DNA from: Bacillota bacterium
Lineage (GTDB): Bacteria; Bacillota; Dehalobacteriia; UBA4068
Assembly (NCBI GenBank): GCA_009778255.1
Contig: WRKD01000098.1
Coordinates: 1 to 6,071 of the forward strand
DNA length: 6,071 nucleotides
Direction: 5' to 3'
Positions 1 to 5,566 of this stretch are shown here, in pieces (the first letter of the stretch is position 1; every line of letters begins with the position of its first letter). The position numbers and the translations under genes are program-made. The notes beneath the pieces are model-generated. The model was not told the origin of the DNA and searched no databases. It saw only the letters and a list, made by a program, of their open reading frames with translations.

Positions 1-1
1 T

Positions 2-568
2 AAAATAATTCGCGGTTGCCGGGCTGTGAAAGTACGCACACAAGGCACGGAAGCTTTTTTCAGTATTAATGCGCCATTGGCGGGCGTGGTGACTGATAAT
101 TCTATAACTTGGCATGACGCTCCGCCTCCTTCTTCGCGAAGCCCGCGTTCTTTGGCTGCTTATTGCCAAAGCCGCGTGATGTTGCTGAAGCTGGCGCCCG
201 GTTTAGAACCAAATATTATTGAAGCAGCTATAATTTTGGGGTATCGCGGGTTTGTTGTAGAAGGCTATGGAGCAGGCAATGTAACAGTTATGCGTCGAGA
301 TATCGCTTCTGCGCTGGCTCAAGCTATACGTGGCGGAGTAGCGGTAGCAATAACCAGCCAATGCCTGCTGGAAGCCAGCGATATGTCGCTTTATGAGCCA
401 GGTTTGGTAATGCAGGCAGCAGGTGCCATCCCTGCCTATGATATGACTACAGAAGCGCTTTATGCCAAGTTATGCTGGGCTTTAGGCCAAAGTGAAGATT
501 TAGCTGCAATAAGCGAGATTATGGCGCAAAATATAGCCGGAGAAGTATCTGACCAGGAAGGCTACTAA
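2..568 (+). CDS. L-asparaginase family protein, C-terminal part (5' end outside window)
   Basis: Probable cytoplasmic amidohydrolase converting L-asparagine to aspartate and ammonia. The frame is open from base 2 to the TAA at 566-568, giving 188 visible codons. A GTG at 26 is only an internal valine, because homology-like sequence continues upstream of it (R-G-C-R-A-V-K, then A-F-x-S-I-N-A-P). The central-to-C-terminal landmarks of the family are visible: V-E-G-Y-G-A-G-N-V near visible residues 86-94, S-Q-C-L near 119-122, S-D-M-S-L-Y-E-P-G near 126-134, and G-A-I-P-A-Y-D-M-T-T-E-A near 141-152. The N-terminal catalytic threonine motifs lie outside the window, so activity and type I versus type II cannot be judged. 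No signal peptide can be assessed. The gene ends 2 bases before hom, which indicates co-transcription. A GatD-type tRNA amidotransferase subunit is an alternative, but less likely. Confidence 0.85.
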   Translation, partial: KIIRGCRAVKVRTQGTEAFFSINAPLAGVVTDNSITWHDAPPPSSRSPRSLAAYCQSRVMLLKLAPGLEPNIIEAAIILGYRGFVVEGYGAGNVTVMRRDIASALAQAIRGGVAVAITSQCLLEASDMSLYEPGLVMQAAGAIPAYDMTTEALYAKLCWALGQSEDLAAISEIMAQNIAGEVSDQEGY

Positions 569-570
569 TT

Positions 571-1509
571 ATGCGACTAGCTTTAGTAGGATGCGGCGGC
601 GTAGGCCGCGCTTTTATAAAACTGTTAGAAGATAAACAAAACGCCCTGAAGGCAAGGGGATTGTTTTTGCGGCTCACTCATACCATAGATGTAGAAAATA
701 GCGCCGATTATGATAAAATGCTTGCACGTCACAAGGCAGATATGCTTGTGCTGGCAACGCCTACCGATAAGGAAAGTGGCGAGCCGGGGTATTCATATAT
801 TAAGGCAGCTTTCAAGCATGGTATGCATGTAGTAACTGCCGATAAAGGGCCGATATTGCTGGCGTATCATGAATTAAAGAAAATGGCTGAGAATAATGGG
901 GTAAAGCTTGGCATCGGCTGTACAACCGGTGGAGCTTTGCCCGCCATTAATGCCGGGGAGATGGCTTTAGCCGGCGCTGATATATTATCTATTGAAGGAA
1001 TACTAAATGGCGCCAGCAATTTTATTTTGGAAGAAATGAGGGAACAGCATAAGAGTTTTAACGAAGCCCTTGCAGAAGCGCAACGCTTGGGTATAGCGGA
1101 AACAGACCCTTCTTTGGATGTAGAGGGTTGGGATACGGCAATTAAGCTGCTTATTTTGACTAATGTATTGTTAAATGAAAATAAACGTTTAGCCGATGTC
1201 GAAGTACGCGGAATAACCGGGCTAAACCGGTACGATCTTAATCAAGCTACCCATGCAGGTTTACGTTATAAGCTGGTGGGCAGAAGCGCCTATGTAAACA
1301 ACCGCTTGCTCATGAAAGTGGAACCGCTGGTTTTCGGGCCCCAACATCCTTATTATCATGTGGAGGGTAAAAATAAGGTTGTACGATATACTACAGATAC
1401 CTTAGGAGAATTAACTATAAGCGGCGGCGCTTCCGGCGTTTTTGCGGCTGCCGCTTCTTTATTGCGTGATATCATCAATATAGCCCTTTGTTTTTCTGAT
1501 AAACCTTAA
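571..1509 (+). CDS. hom: Homoserine dehydrogenase, short form without ACT domain
   Basis: NAD(P)-dependent oxidoreductase interconverting aspartate semialdehyde and homoserine, the branch point to threonine and methionine; cytoplasmic. The 312-residue protein opens with a Rossmann loop G-C-G-G-V-G at residues 7-12. T-A-D-K-G-P-I at 89-95 stands where the family usually has A-N-K. G-I-L-N-G-A-S-N-F at 143-151 matches the family G-I-x-N-G-T-T-N-Y block. The catalytic signature A-E-T-D-P...D-V-E-G-W-D-T-A-I-K carries E177, D188 and K192 with the 11- and 4-residue spacing of yeast Glu208, Asp219 and Lys223. The protein ends soon after the catalytic domain, so the C-terminal ACT regulatory domain of the roughly 430-residue bacterial enzymes is absent. 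Threonine feedback through that domain is therefore not expected. AGGAAGG at 555-561 lies 9 bases before the ATG. The last 35 bases overlap the convergent MFS gene. Confidence 0.93.
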   Translation: MRLALVGCGGVGRAFIKLLEDKQNALKARGLFLRLTHTIDVENSADYDKMLARHKADMLVLATPTDKESGEPGYSYIKAAFKHGMHVVTADKGPILLAYHELKKMAENNGVKLGIGCTTGGALPAINAGEMALAGADILSIEGILNGASNFILEEMREQHKSFNEALAEAQRLGIAETDPSLDVEGWDTAIKLLILTNVLLNENKRLADVEVRGITGLNRYDLNQATHAGLRYKLVGRSAYVNNRLLMKVEPLVFGPQHPYYHVEGKNKVVRYTTDTLGELTISGGASGVFAAAASLLRDIINIALCFSDKP

Positions 1510-2740
1510 AAGCGGAGGGTGTTTTGGCTGCCCACAGCCCGTAAATAAGCAGAGAAGAAACAGTGAAGATGCACATTACGGCAAACATAGGCCTATATCC
1601 GAAAAGAGTTACCAGCCCGCCGGCTGCTAGGCCGCCTAAGCCAGAGCCGATATCGTTGGCGCATAAAAAGGTACTGGAAGCCGAGCCGCGCTTGTTCATT
1701 GGCACTATGCGTATAGCCATGGTTTGCATAGCCGGAGCGGAAAGGCCAAAGCCAAAACCAAAGAATAAGCCCGAGACATAATAGTTGGCGGAGCTTTCCC
1801 ATAAAAGCAGCAACAAAGCCAGAAGAAAGCTACTGTTGCCCATAACAATTAAGGGTTGCTCACCTTTTTTATCTGCCAGCCGCCCAGAGAACAACCTGGT
1901 ACTGCCAGTCCCTAGGGCAACCAAGACAAAAAACAAGCCGCCATTGCCTAATCCGGAGAATTCACCATAAAGCGCGATAAAGACCGAAATGCCGCCAAAA
2001 GGCGCCCCGGCAAACAGCATTACCAAGGAAGCTGGTAAAGCAGAAGCATTAAAGAATTCAGAAATTTTTAGGCGGTAACGGTTTGGCAAATAATAGCGCC
2101 TTTGTATTGTTCTATAAGGTAAACCACGCGTAACAAGCATGGCCAAGAATACTAAGAGCCCGCTAACTGCAAATGTTATTTTAAACCCATATAATGCCAT
2201 TATGGTCAACCCCAGTAAAGGGCCCAGCGCAGTAGCCAGGGTATTACCTAAACCCAAAAAACCCATGCCCTCACCAAAACGGCTTTGTGGTATAATATCA
2301 CAGACATTGGTATTGCTTGCCGTACTTGCGCTGGAATACACTAAGCCACTAAGTAAACGCAAAGCTACCGCCAGCCCTAGTATGGGTGAGAGTAGTAATA
2401 AAACAGATATTATGGTCAGCCCAATAATACCATATTTAAGAATACTGCTGCGGCTCCGATGATCCAAAAACCAGCCGGCTAACGGTCGTACTAAAATAGC
2501 GGTTAAAGCGTATCCACCCGCTGTTATCCCCACCAGCAGCTCAGAACCGCCCAATTGTTTTATATAAAAGGGGAAAACAGCATTGATTATAAAATACCAT
2601 ATACAAATAAAAAAGTTCAAACACCAGATTTTTAGAAAAGCATTGGTCCATAGTGGAACAGGAAGCCCGGCTATATTCTCTTCACCTTCATAGGAAGACA
2701 GGGCTTTTTGCTTATGATGCCAGAGGGAAATAGGCGCCAC
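1475..2740 (-). CDS. MFS transporter (12-helix, drug/metabolite efflux-like)
   Basis: Major facilitator superfamily secondary transporter in the cytoplasmic membrane, 421 residues, the usual length for 12 helices. About twelve hydrophobic segments follow a polar N-terminal tail of about 35 residues. The loop after TM2 holds a motif A-like R-P-L-A-G-W-F-L-D-H-R at about 85-95, and its second-half copy is T-R-L-F-S-G-R-L-A-D-K-K-G at about 281-293. A G-x-x-x-G-P-like stretch in TM5 (G-N-T-L-A-T-A-L-G-P-L-L-G, about 165-177) resembles antiporter motif C and suggests export. Substrate cannot be read from sequence. The start is GTG at 2740, with AGAAGG at 2752-2757 placed 11 bases ahead; no ATG start is available near the N terminus. 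The gene lies 36 bases downstream of the EamA transporter gene on the same strand, so the two are probably one transcript. Its 3' end overlaps hom by 35 bases. Confidence 0.9.
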   Translation of the reverse strand: MAPISLWHHKQKALSSYEGEENIAGLPVPLWTNAFLKIWCLNFFICIWYFIINAVFPFYIKQLGGSELLVGITAGGYALTAILVRPLAGWFLDHRSRSSILKYGIIGLTIISVLLLLSPILGLAVALRLLSGLVYSSASTASNTNVCDIIPQSRFGEGMGFLGLGNTLATALGPLLGLTIMALYGFKITFAVSGLLVFLAMLVTRGLPYRTIQRRYYLPNRYRLKISEFFNASALPASLVMLFAGAPFGGISVFIALYGEFSGLGNGGLFFVLVALGTGSTRLFSGRLADKKGEQPLIVMGNSSFLLALLLLLWESSANYYVSGLFFGFGFGLSAPAMQTMAIRIVPMNKRGSASSTFLCANDIGSGLGGLAAGGLVTLFGYRPMFAVMCIFTVSSLLIYGLWAAKTPSAFKVYQKNKGLY

Positions 2741-2776
2741 TGTATATCAAACCTTCTTTTTTGGGGAATTTTATTC

Positions 2777-3709
2777 CTAAGCTCTTCTTAAATTAGCGGT
2801 GGCTGGCAGGGCTACTGCCAGCAGAATTAATAATCCGCCTAACATTTGCCAAGAGCTGAGTACATCACCGAAAATAAGAAAAGCTAAAGCTGCTGTGGTT
2901 AATGGTTCTAGCAATAATACCAAAGAAGTATCAACCGCGCCAACATTTTTTATACCAATTGTCATAAACAGGTTACCAAAAACCGTAACAATCATCCCCA
3001 GAGTTAGCATATACAGCCAGCCGAGGCCGTTAATGGCAGTAAGCGCAAAACCCTGTGGGTTTATAGAAGCTTGTATAATATAAATTAGGCTAACAGCAAT
3101 GGTGGTGGTAAAAGCGTTAAAAAGATTGAGTTTAGCGGCGCCGATACGCGGTAAAAGACTGGCAGTTTGAAATAGCTTGCCGGCTTGTAAAAGGGCTGAA
3201 GCAAGGGCGCAGGCTACCCCCAGTAAGGAAAGCCCCATGTTGGAACTCCAATATAGCAGTATTAGCCCCAAGCCCGAGATGATCAGCGCCAAAAAACGTG
3301 ACGCGCCCAAAGGGCCGCGTTTCAGTAGCATATGCAGTAAGCTGGTGAACGAGGGGTAGGCGTAAAAAAATAGAATAGCTAAGGTGGCTGGGAGCAGCGC
3401 CAAAGCTAAATAAAGCATGATTACTCCGGCCAAAACATTGGCAGATAACTTAAGTAAAGGGAAAAGCAGCTCTTTGGTTGGGGTTAATGTGTTATGCTCA
3501 AGTTTTGTCAATAAGACAAAAACTGGCAAAGATGCTGCATAACGTAGGCTAAGTAAGTTGATGATCGAGAAACCATTATTATAACACAGTTTTACCAATA
3601 TAGCTTCTGTTCCCCAAATCATCGCCGACAATACCAAGATAGTATAGCCATAGATATGTTCCCGAGGTTTTACGGTTAAAGATGACGCAATGTTTTTAGT
3701 CATACCCAT
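2777..3709 (-). CDS. EamA/DMT-superfamily transporter (RhaT/RarD/YdcZ-like permease)
   Basis: Ten-helix drug/metabolite transporter family permease of 310 residues, in the cytoplasmic membrane. Two EamA repeats are visible, at about residues 18-152 and 160-303. The first begins with I-L-V-L-S-A-M-I-W-G-T near the start of TM1. The second ends with the typical E-P-L-T-T-A-A-L-A-F-L-I-F-G-D block (268-282) and a final helix Q-M-L-G-G-L-L-I-L-L. Members export amino acids, nucleosides or other metabolites; the substrate is not readable here. The ATG at 3709 is preceded by AAAAGG at 3719-3724 with a 9-base gap. A second in-frame ATG lies two codons later. The gene is the first of a likely pair with the MFS gene, and is divergent from the small membrane protein gene. 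Amino-acid export is an inference from the family and from the nearby hom gene, not demonstrated. Confidence 0.9.
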   Translation of the reverse strand: MGMTKNIASSLTVKPREHIYGYTILVLSAMIWGTEAILVKLCYNNGFSIINLLSLRYAASLPVFVLLTKLEHNTLTPTKELLFPLLKLSANVLAGVIMLYLALALLPATLAILFFYAYPSFTSLLHMLLKRGPLGASRFLALIISGLGLILLYWSSNMGLSLLGVACALASALLQAGKLFQTASLLPRIGAAKLNLFNAFTTTIAVSLIYIIQASINPQGFALTAINGLGWLYMLTLGMIVTVFGNLFMTIGIKNVGAVDTSLVLLLEPLTTAALAFLIFGDVLSSWQMLGGLLILLAVALPATANLRRA

Positions 3710-3777
3710 AGACTATAACCTTTTATCTTACTTGTCAATAGGCAGGTAATATTGGGGTGAAGATAATAAGTATTTTT

Positions 3778-3782
3778 GAGGT
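3778..3782 (+). promoter_or_regulatory. Shine-Dalgarno site deciding the start at 3790
   Basis: GAGGT lies 7 bases before the ATG at 3790. It lies downstream of the alternative GTG at 3757 and so favours the shorter protein. Confidence 0.55.
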
Positions 3783-3789
3783 ATTTGGC

Positions 3790-4248
3790 ATGGATTTAGA
3801 TCATAACAATATCTATCCGGAGGAAGGCGGAAAAAAGAATTATCGGCGAACTTCCCGTCGGCGCAAGCGTGGATTGTGGCGTCATTTATTACTGCAATTA
3901 GCCGGACTTAGCTGTTGTGCGGCTATAATAATATTATCTGCTATCTGTTGGGGTTATATTATTTATTCCCGGTTGGGTTATATTACCGGTGAAGAACTGC
4001 TCCCTTTTTATATTTTTTTTGGCGCAATATTTATCTCTTCCTGCCTTATAACTGCGCTGGCGCGTGGTGGTGCTATTTTTCCAGTTGTGCTTTTTGCACT
4101 TTTGATCAATGCTATTTTCTATTTCTTGACTGAAATATCTCCTCCGCCTCTTATGGGAGTATTTTTAAGGTTTGCCTTATCATTGTTAACTGCCGGGTTT
4201 GCTTTCACTATAACGAAGCTACTGGTTATGAATAAACGGCGCTCATAA
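3790..4248 (+). CDS. Small four-helix membrane protein, possible DUF3792/TIGR04086 (YrzE-like)
   Basis: Integral membrane protein of unknown function, 152 residues from the preferred ATG. The N terminus is polar, followed by a strongly basic stretch (R-R-T-S-R-R-R-K-R at about 20-28). Four hydrophobic segments then follow at about 33-59, 70-91, 95-114 and 122-146, and the protein ends in K-R-R-S. Size, four-helix layout and the acidic G-E-E-L-L loop after TM1 fit the TIGR04086/DUF3792 family of Firmicutes, but this assignment is by overall appearance only. Start choice: ATG at 3790 has GAGG at 3778-3781 with an ideal gap. An alternative GTG at 3757, in the same frame and 11 codons longer, has only AGG about 10 bases ahead. 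The gene is divergent from the EamA transporter and convergent with map. The 38 bases after its stop show no clear terminator. Confidence 0.72.
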   Translation: MDLDHNNIYPEEGGKKNYRRTSRRRKRGLWRHLLLQLAGLSCCAAIIILSAICWGYIIYSRLGYITGEELLPFYIFFGAIFISSCLITALARGGAIFPVVLFALLINAIFYFLTEISPPPLMGVFLRFALSLLTAGFAFTITKLLVMNKRRS

Positions 4249-4286
4249 AGAATTGAGCGGCTTTCCTCTGGCTAAATAGTTATCAT

Positions 4287-5036
4287 TTAATAGGGCAAAG
4301 TTAATATTTGAGATTTACCATCCATCACAACTACCGTATGCTCAAACTGCGCCACTGCGGAATCATGAGGTGTTTTAAGTGTCCAGCCATCGGCCAGTTC
4401 TTGTACATATTGTTCTTTTTCGGAAATAAATGGCTCTATTGCTAAAGCCATGCCCCATTGTAAAAGGCGCTTGTCTTTTTTGTCGAAGAAATTATTGATT
4501 CCTTCCGGGGCGTCGTGTAAGGTTAAACCCACGCCATGACCACAGAGATTGCGGATGGTAGTATAGCCATGCTTATGGGCTTCTTTTTCCACTGCCAAAC
4601 CAATACCATTTAGGGGCAGGTTGGTTTGCGCAGCACTACAGGCTTTATGCAATGCTTGTTTGGCACAATTTAGTAGTTTTTGCGTTGAGGCTTTTACCGG
4701 AGGGACGGCAAAGGTAGCTGCGGTATCGCCGAAAAAGCCATCTATTACGGCTGAAACGTCGATATTCACCGTATCTCCTTTACAGATAATACGCGAGCCA
4801 GGTATACCATGTGCAACTTCCTCGTTTACACTGATACAAGTGTATCCGGGAAAGTTATAACATACCATGGGCGCCGAACGCGCGCCATAGTTGTTTAGCA
4901 AATCATGACCGATCTGATCCAGTTCCCCGGTAGTAATACCAGGCTTAATTGCTTGCCCCATTCTTTGCAGTATTATAGCCACTATGCGGCAGATTTCTTT
5001 CATTCCATTGAATTCCGTTTCGTTCTTTATTATCAT
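4287..5036 (-). CDS. map: Methionine aminopeptidase, type I
   Basis: Cytosolic metalloprotease removing the initiator methionine from nascent proteins (M24 family, pita-bread fold). From ATG 5036 the protein is 249 residues, a normal length for compact type Ia enzymes. All metal ligands are visible: D93 (N-I-D-V-S-A), D104 (F-F-G-D-T-A-A-T), H167 (C-G-H-G-V-G), E201 (A-I-E-P-F) and E232 (Q-F-E-H-T). The active-site histidines H76 (A-H-G-I-P-G) and H174 are also present. Ligand spacing matches E. coli MetAP closely. The frame stays open to an ATG at 5168, but those 44 extra residues are hydrophobic and unlike the family. AAAGGA lies 8 bases before 5036, and an extended -10 box at 5076-5084 lies inside the longer version, so 5036 is the start. 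The gene stands alone rather than in the usual adk-map-infA ribosomal cluster, so it may be a second map copy. Confidence 0.95.
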   Translation of the reverse strand: MIIKNETEFNGMKEICRIVAIILQRMGQAIKPGITTGELDQIGHDLLNNYGARSAPMVCYNFPGYTCISVNEEVAHGIPGSRIICKGDTVNIDVSAVIDGFFGDTAATFAVPPVKASTQKLLNCAKQALHKACSAAQTNLPLNGIGLAVEKEAHKHGYTTIRNLCGHGVGLTLHDAPEGINNFFDKKDKRLLQWGMALAIEPFISEKEQYVQELADGWTLKTPHDSAVAQFEHTVVVMDGKSQILTLPY

Positions 5037-5043
5037 ATATACT

Positions 5044-5049
5044 GTCCTT
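5044..5049 (-). promoter_or_regulatory. Shine-Dalgarno site of map
   Basis: On the minus strand AAAGGA lies about 7 to 8 bases before the ATG at 5036. This supports that start over the upstream ATG at 5168. Confidence 0.65.
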
Positions 5050-5074
5050 TTGTTGGAATTAAATATTACATAGC

Positions 5075-5096
5075 CATTATAGCATAATCTATAATG
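5075..5096. promoter_or_regulatory. 8-bp dyad overlapping the map -10 box, candidate operator
   Basis: Perfect arms CATTATAG (5075-5082) and CTATAATG (5089-5096) flank a 6-base spacer. The left arm covers the map -10 hexamer. The right arm contains TATAAT on the plus strand (5090-5095), so the dyad could instead be two divergent -10 boxes. No matching regulator gene is visible in the window. Confidence 0.4.
5076..5084 (-). promoter_or_regulatory. Extended -10 promoter element of map
   Basis: The minus strand reads TGCTATAAT, a perfect sigma-A -10 hexamer with the TGN extension. No good -35 hexamer is seen at 16-18 bases, which fits an extended -10 promoter. Transcription would start near 5069, giving a leader of about 33 bases before the map ATG at 5036. 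Confidence 0.6.
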
Positions 5097-5137
5097 CAAT
5101 AGTAGACTAGCATAGAAAAATAAAAGCAGGGTTTTTA

Positions 5138-5166
5138 CTTTTCGTAGCGAAAGACTATTTATAGTC
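5138..5166. repeat. Two adjacent short inverted repeats between map and the DUF4911-like gene
   Basis: TTTCG-TAG-CGAAA (5140-5152) is followed directly by GACTAT-TT-ATAGTC (5153-5166). Both sit upstream of the map promoter, and may lie in the leader or promoter of the plus-strand gene at 5246. Role unknown. Confidence 0.4.
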
Positions 5167-5179
5167 AAAGAAAAGATAC

Positions 5180-5205
5180 AGGAAACCGTTTTATCTCGGT
5201 TTTCT
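5180..5205. repeat. Stem-loop upstream of the DUF4911-like gene
   Basis: GGAAACCG (5181-5188) pairs with CGGTTTTC (5197-5204) through one G-U pair, extended by A5180-T5205, around an 8-base loop. A T-rich stretch follows on the plus strand. It could be a weak terminator or attenuator ahead of the gene at 5246, or an operator. The T run is interrupted, so a terminator call would be weak. Confidence 0.4.
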
Positions 5206-5226
5206 TTATATTCTAACTTCTAGCTT

Positions 5227-5234
5227 AGGAGGTG
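5227..5234 (+). promoter_or_regulatory. Strong Shine-Dalgarno site ahead of the DUF4911-like gene
   Basis: AGGAGGTG is fully complementary to the 16S 3' end, but ends 11 bases before the ATG at 5246, a longer gap than usual. No other start codon in that frame lies closer. Confidence 0.6.
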
Positions 5235-5245
5235 TATAGCGGCGC

Positions 5246-5485
5246 ATGATAGATTATAGTCCCTTAAGGGGGGGAGAAGAAATGATACTGGTGGAAGTTG
5301 CGCCGCGCGATATCGATTTTTTCAATAAGTTACTGGAAGGGTACGATAACTTGGCTTTGGTAACTACATTGGATGCCAAATTGGGCAAGCTGGCTTTATG
5401 GGTAACCAAACATGCTAAAAAAGATGTACTGGCTATTCTTAAATGTTTGCCCGTACCTGTACATGTATTAGAGGCAAGAAGCTAG
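5246..5485 (+). CDS. Small DUF4911-like protein of unknown function
   Basis: A 79-residue soluble protein with no signal peptide or membrane helix. The block I-L-V-E-V-A-P-R-D-I-D-F-F-N-K-L-L-E-G-Y (14-33), then L-A-L-V-T-T-L-D, then G-K-L-A-L-W-V and a final helix with leucines, resembles the DUF4911 family (about 70 residues, mainly Firmicutes). The assignment is by pattern recall, and no biochemical function is known to me. Two starts are possible. ATG 5246 has the strong AGGAGGTG at a long distance. ATG 5282, 12 codons later, has GGAG 5 bases ahead and gives a 67-residue protein beginning just before the family-like block. The gene is divergent from map and ends before a strong terminator, so it is probably monocistronic. 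Confidence 0.75.
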   Translation: MIDYSPLRGGEEMILVEVAPRDIDFFNKLLEGYDNLALVTTLDAKLGKLALWVTKHAKKDVLAILKCLPVPVHVLEARS

Positions 5486-5510
5486 AAGCTAGCGAGCAAT
5501 GTAATTTCTA

Positions 5511-5541
5511 ACAAAATACCTGCTATATGCAGGTATTTTGT
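5511..5541. terminator. Bidirectional rho-independent terminator
   Basis: A perfect 13-bp stem (ACAAAATACCTGC at 5511-5523 against its complement at 5529-5541) encloses a 5-base loop. The arms carry an A run and a T run on either side of a G/C-containing core, so it can act in both directions. It lies 26 bases after the DUF4911-like stop codon and 26 bases beyond the stop of the convergent ABC ATPase gene, serving both. Confidence 0.85.
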
Positions 5542-5566
5542 ACTACATGCTATAAAATCAGCTGCT

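Noticed and set aside
26..28. GTG at 26 as the start of the asparaginase-like gene
   Set aside because: The frame and family-like residues continue upstream to the window edge, so the gene is truncated rather than starting here.
1526..1539. GGCTG/CAGCC hairpin after hom as a terminator
   Set aside because: The stem is only 5 bp, no T run follows on the plus strand, and it lies within the MFS coding region.
1563..2462. Plus-strand open frames of 61-107 codons inside the MFS gene
   Set aside because: They are antisense to a clear transporter gene, rich in P, K and S from reverse-complemented hydrophobic codons, and have no recognisable domain.
3712..3738. TTGACA and TATAGT as a promoter for the EamA gene (minus strand)
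   Set aside because: The spacer is only 15 bases and transcription would begin at about the start codon, leaving out the good SD site at 3719-3724.
5037..5168. N-terminal 44-codon extension of map up to an ATG at 5168
   Set aside because: The extension is hydrophobic and unlike the family. A good SD site serves 5036, and an extended -10 box lies within the extension.
5477..5490. Tandem AGAAGCT duplication at the DUF4911-like stop codon
   Set aside because: Two copies of a 7-base unit are too short to mean more than slippage.
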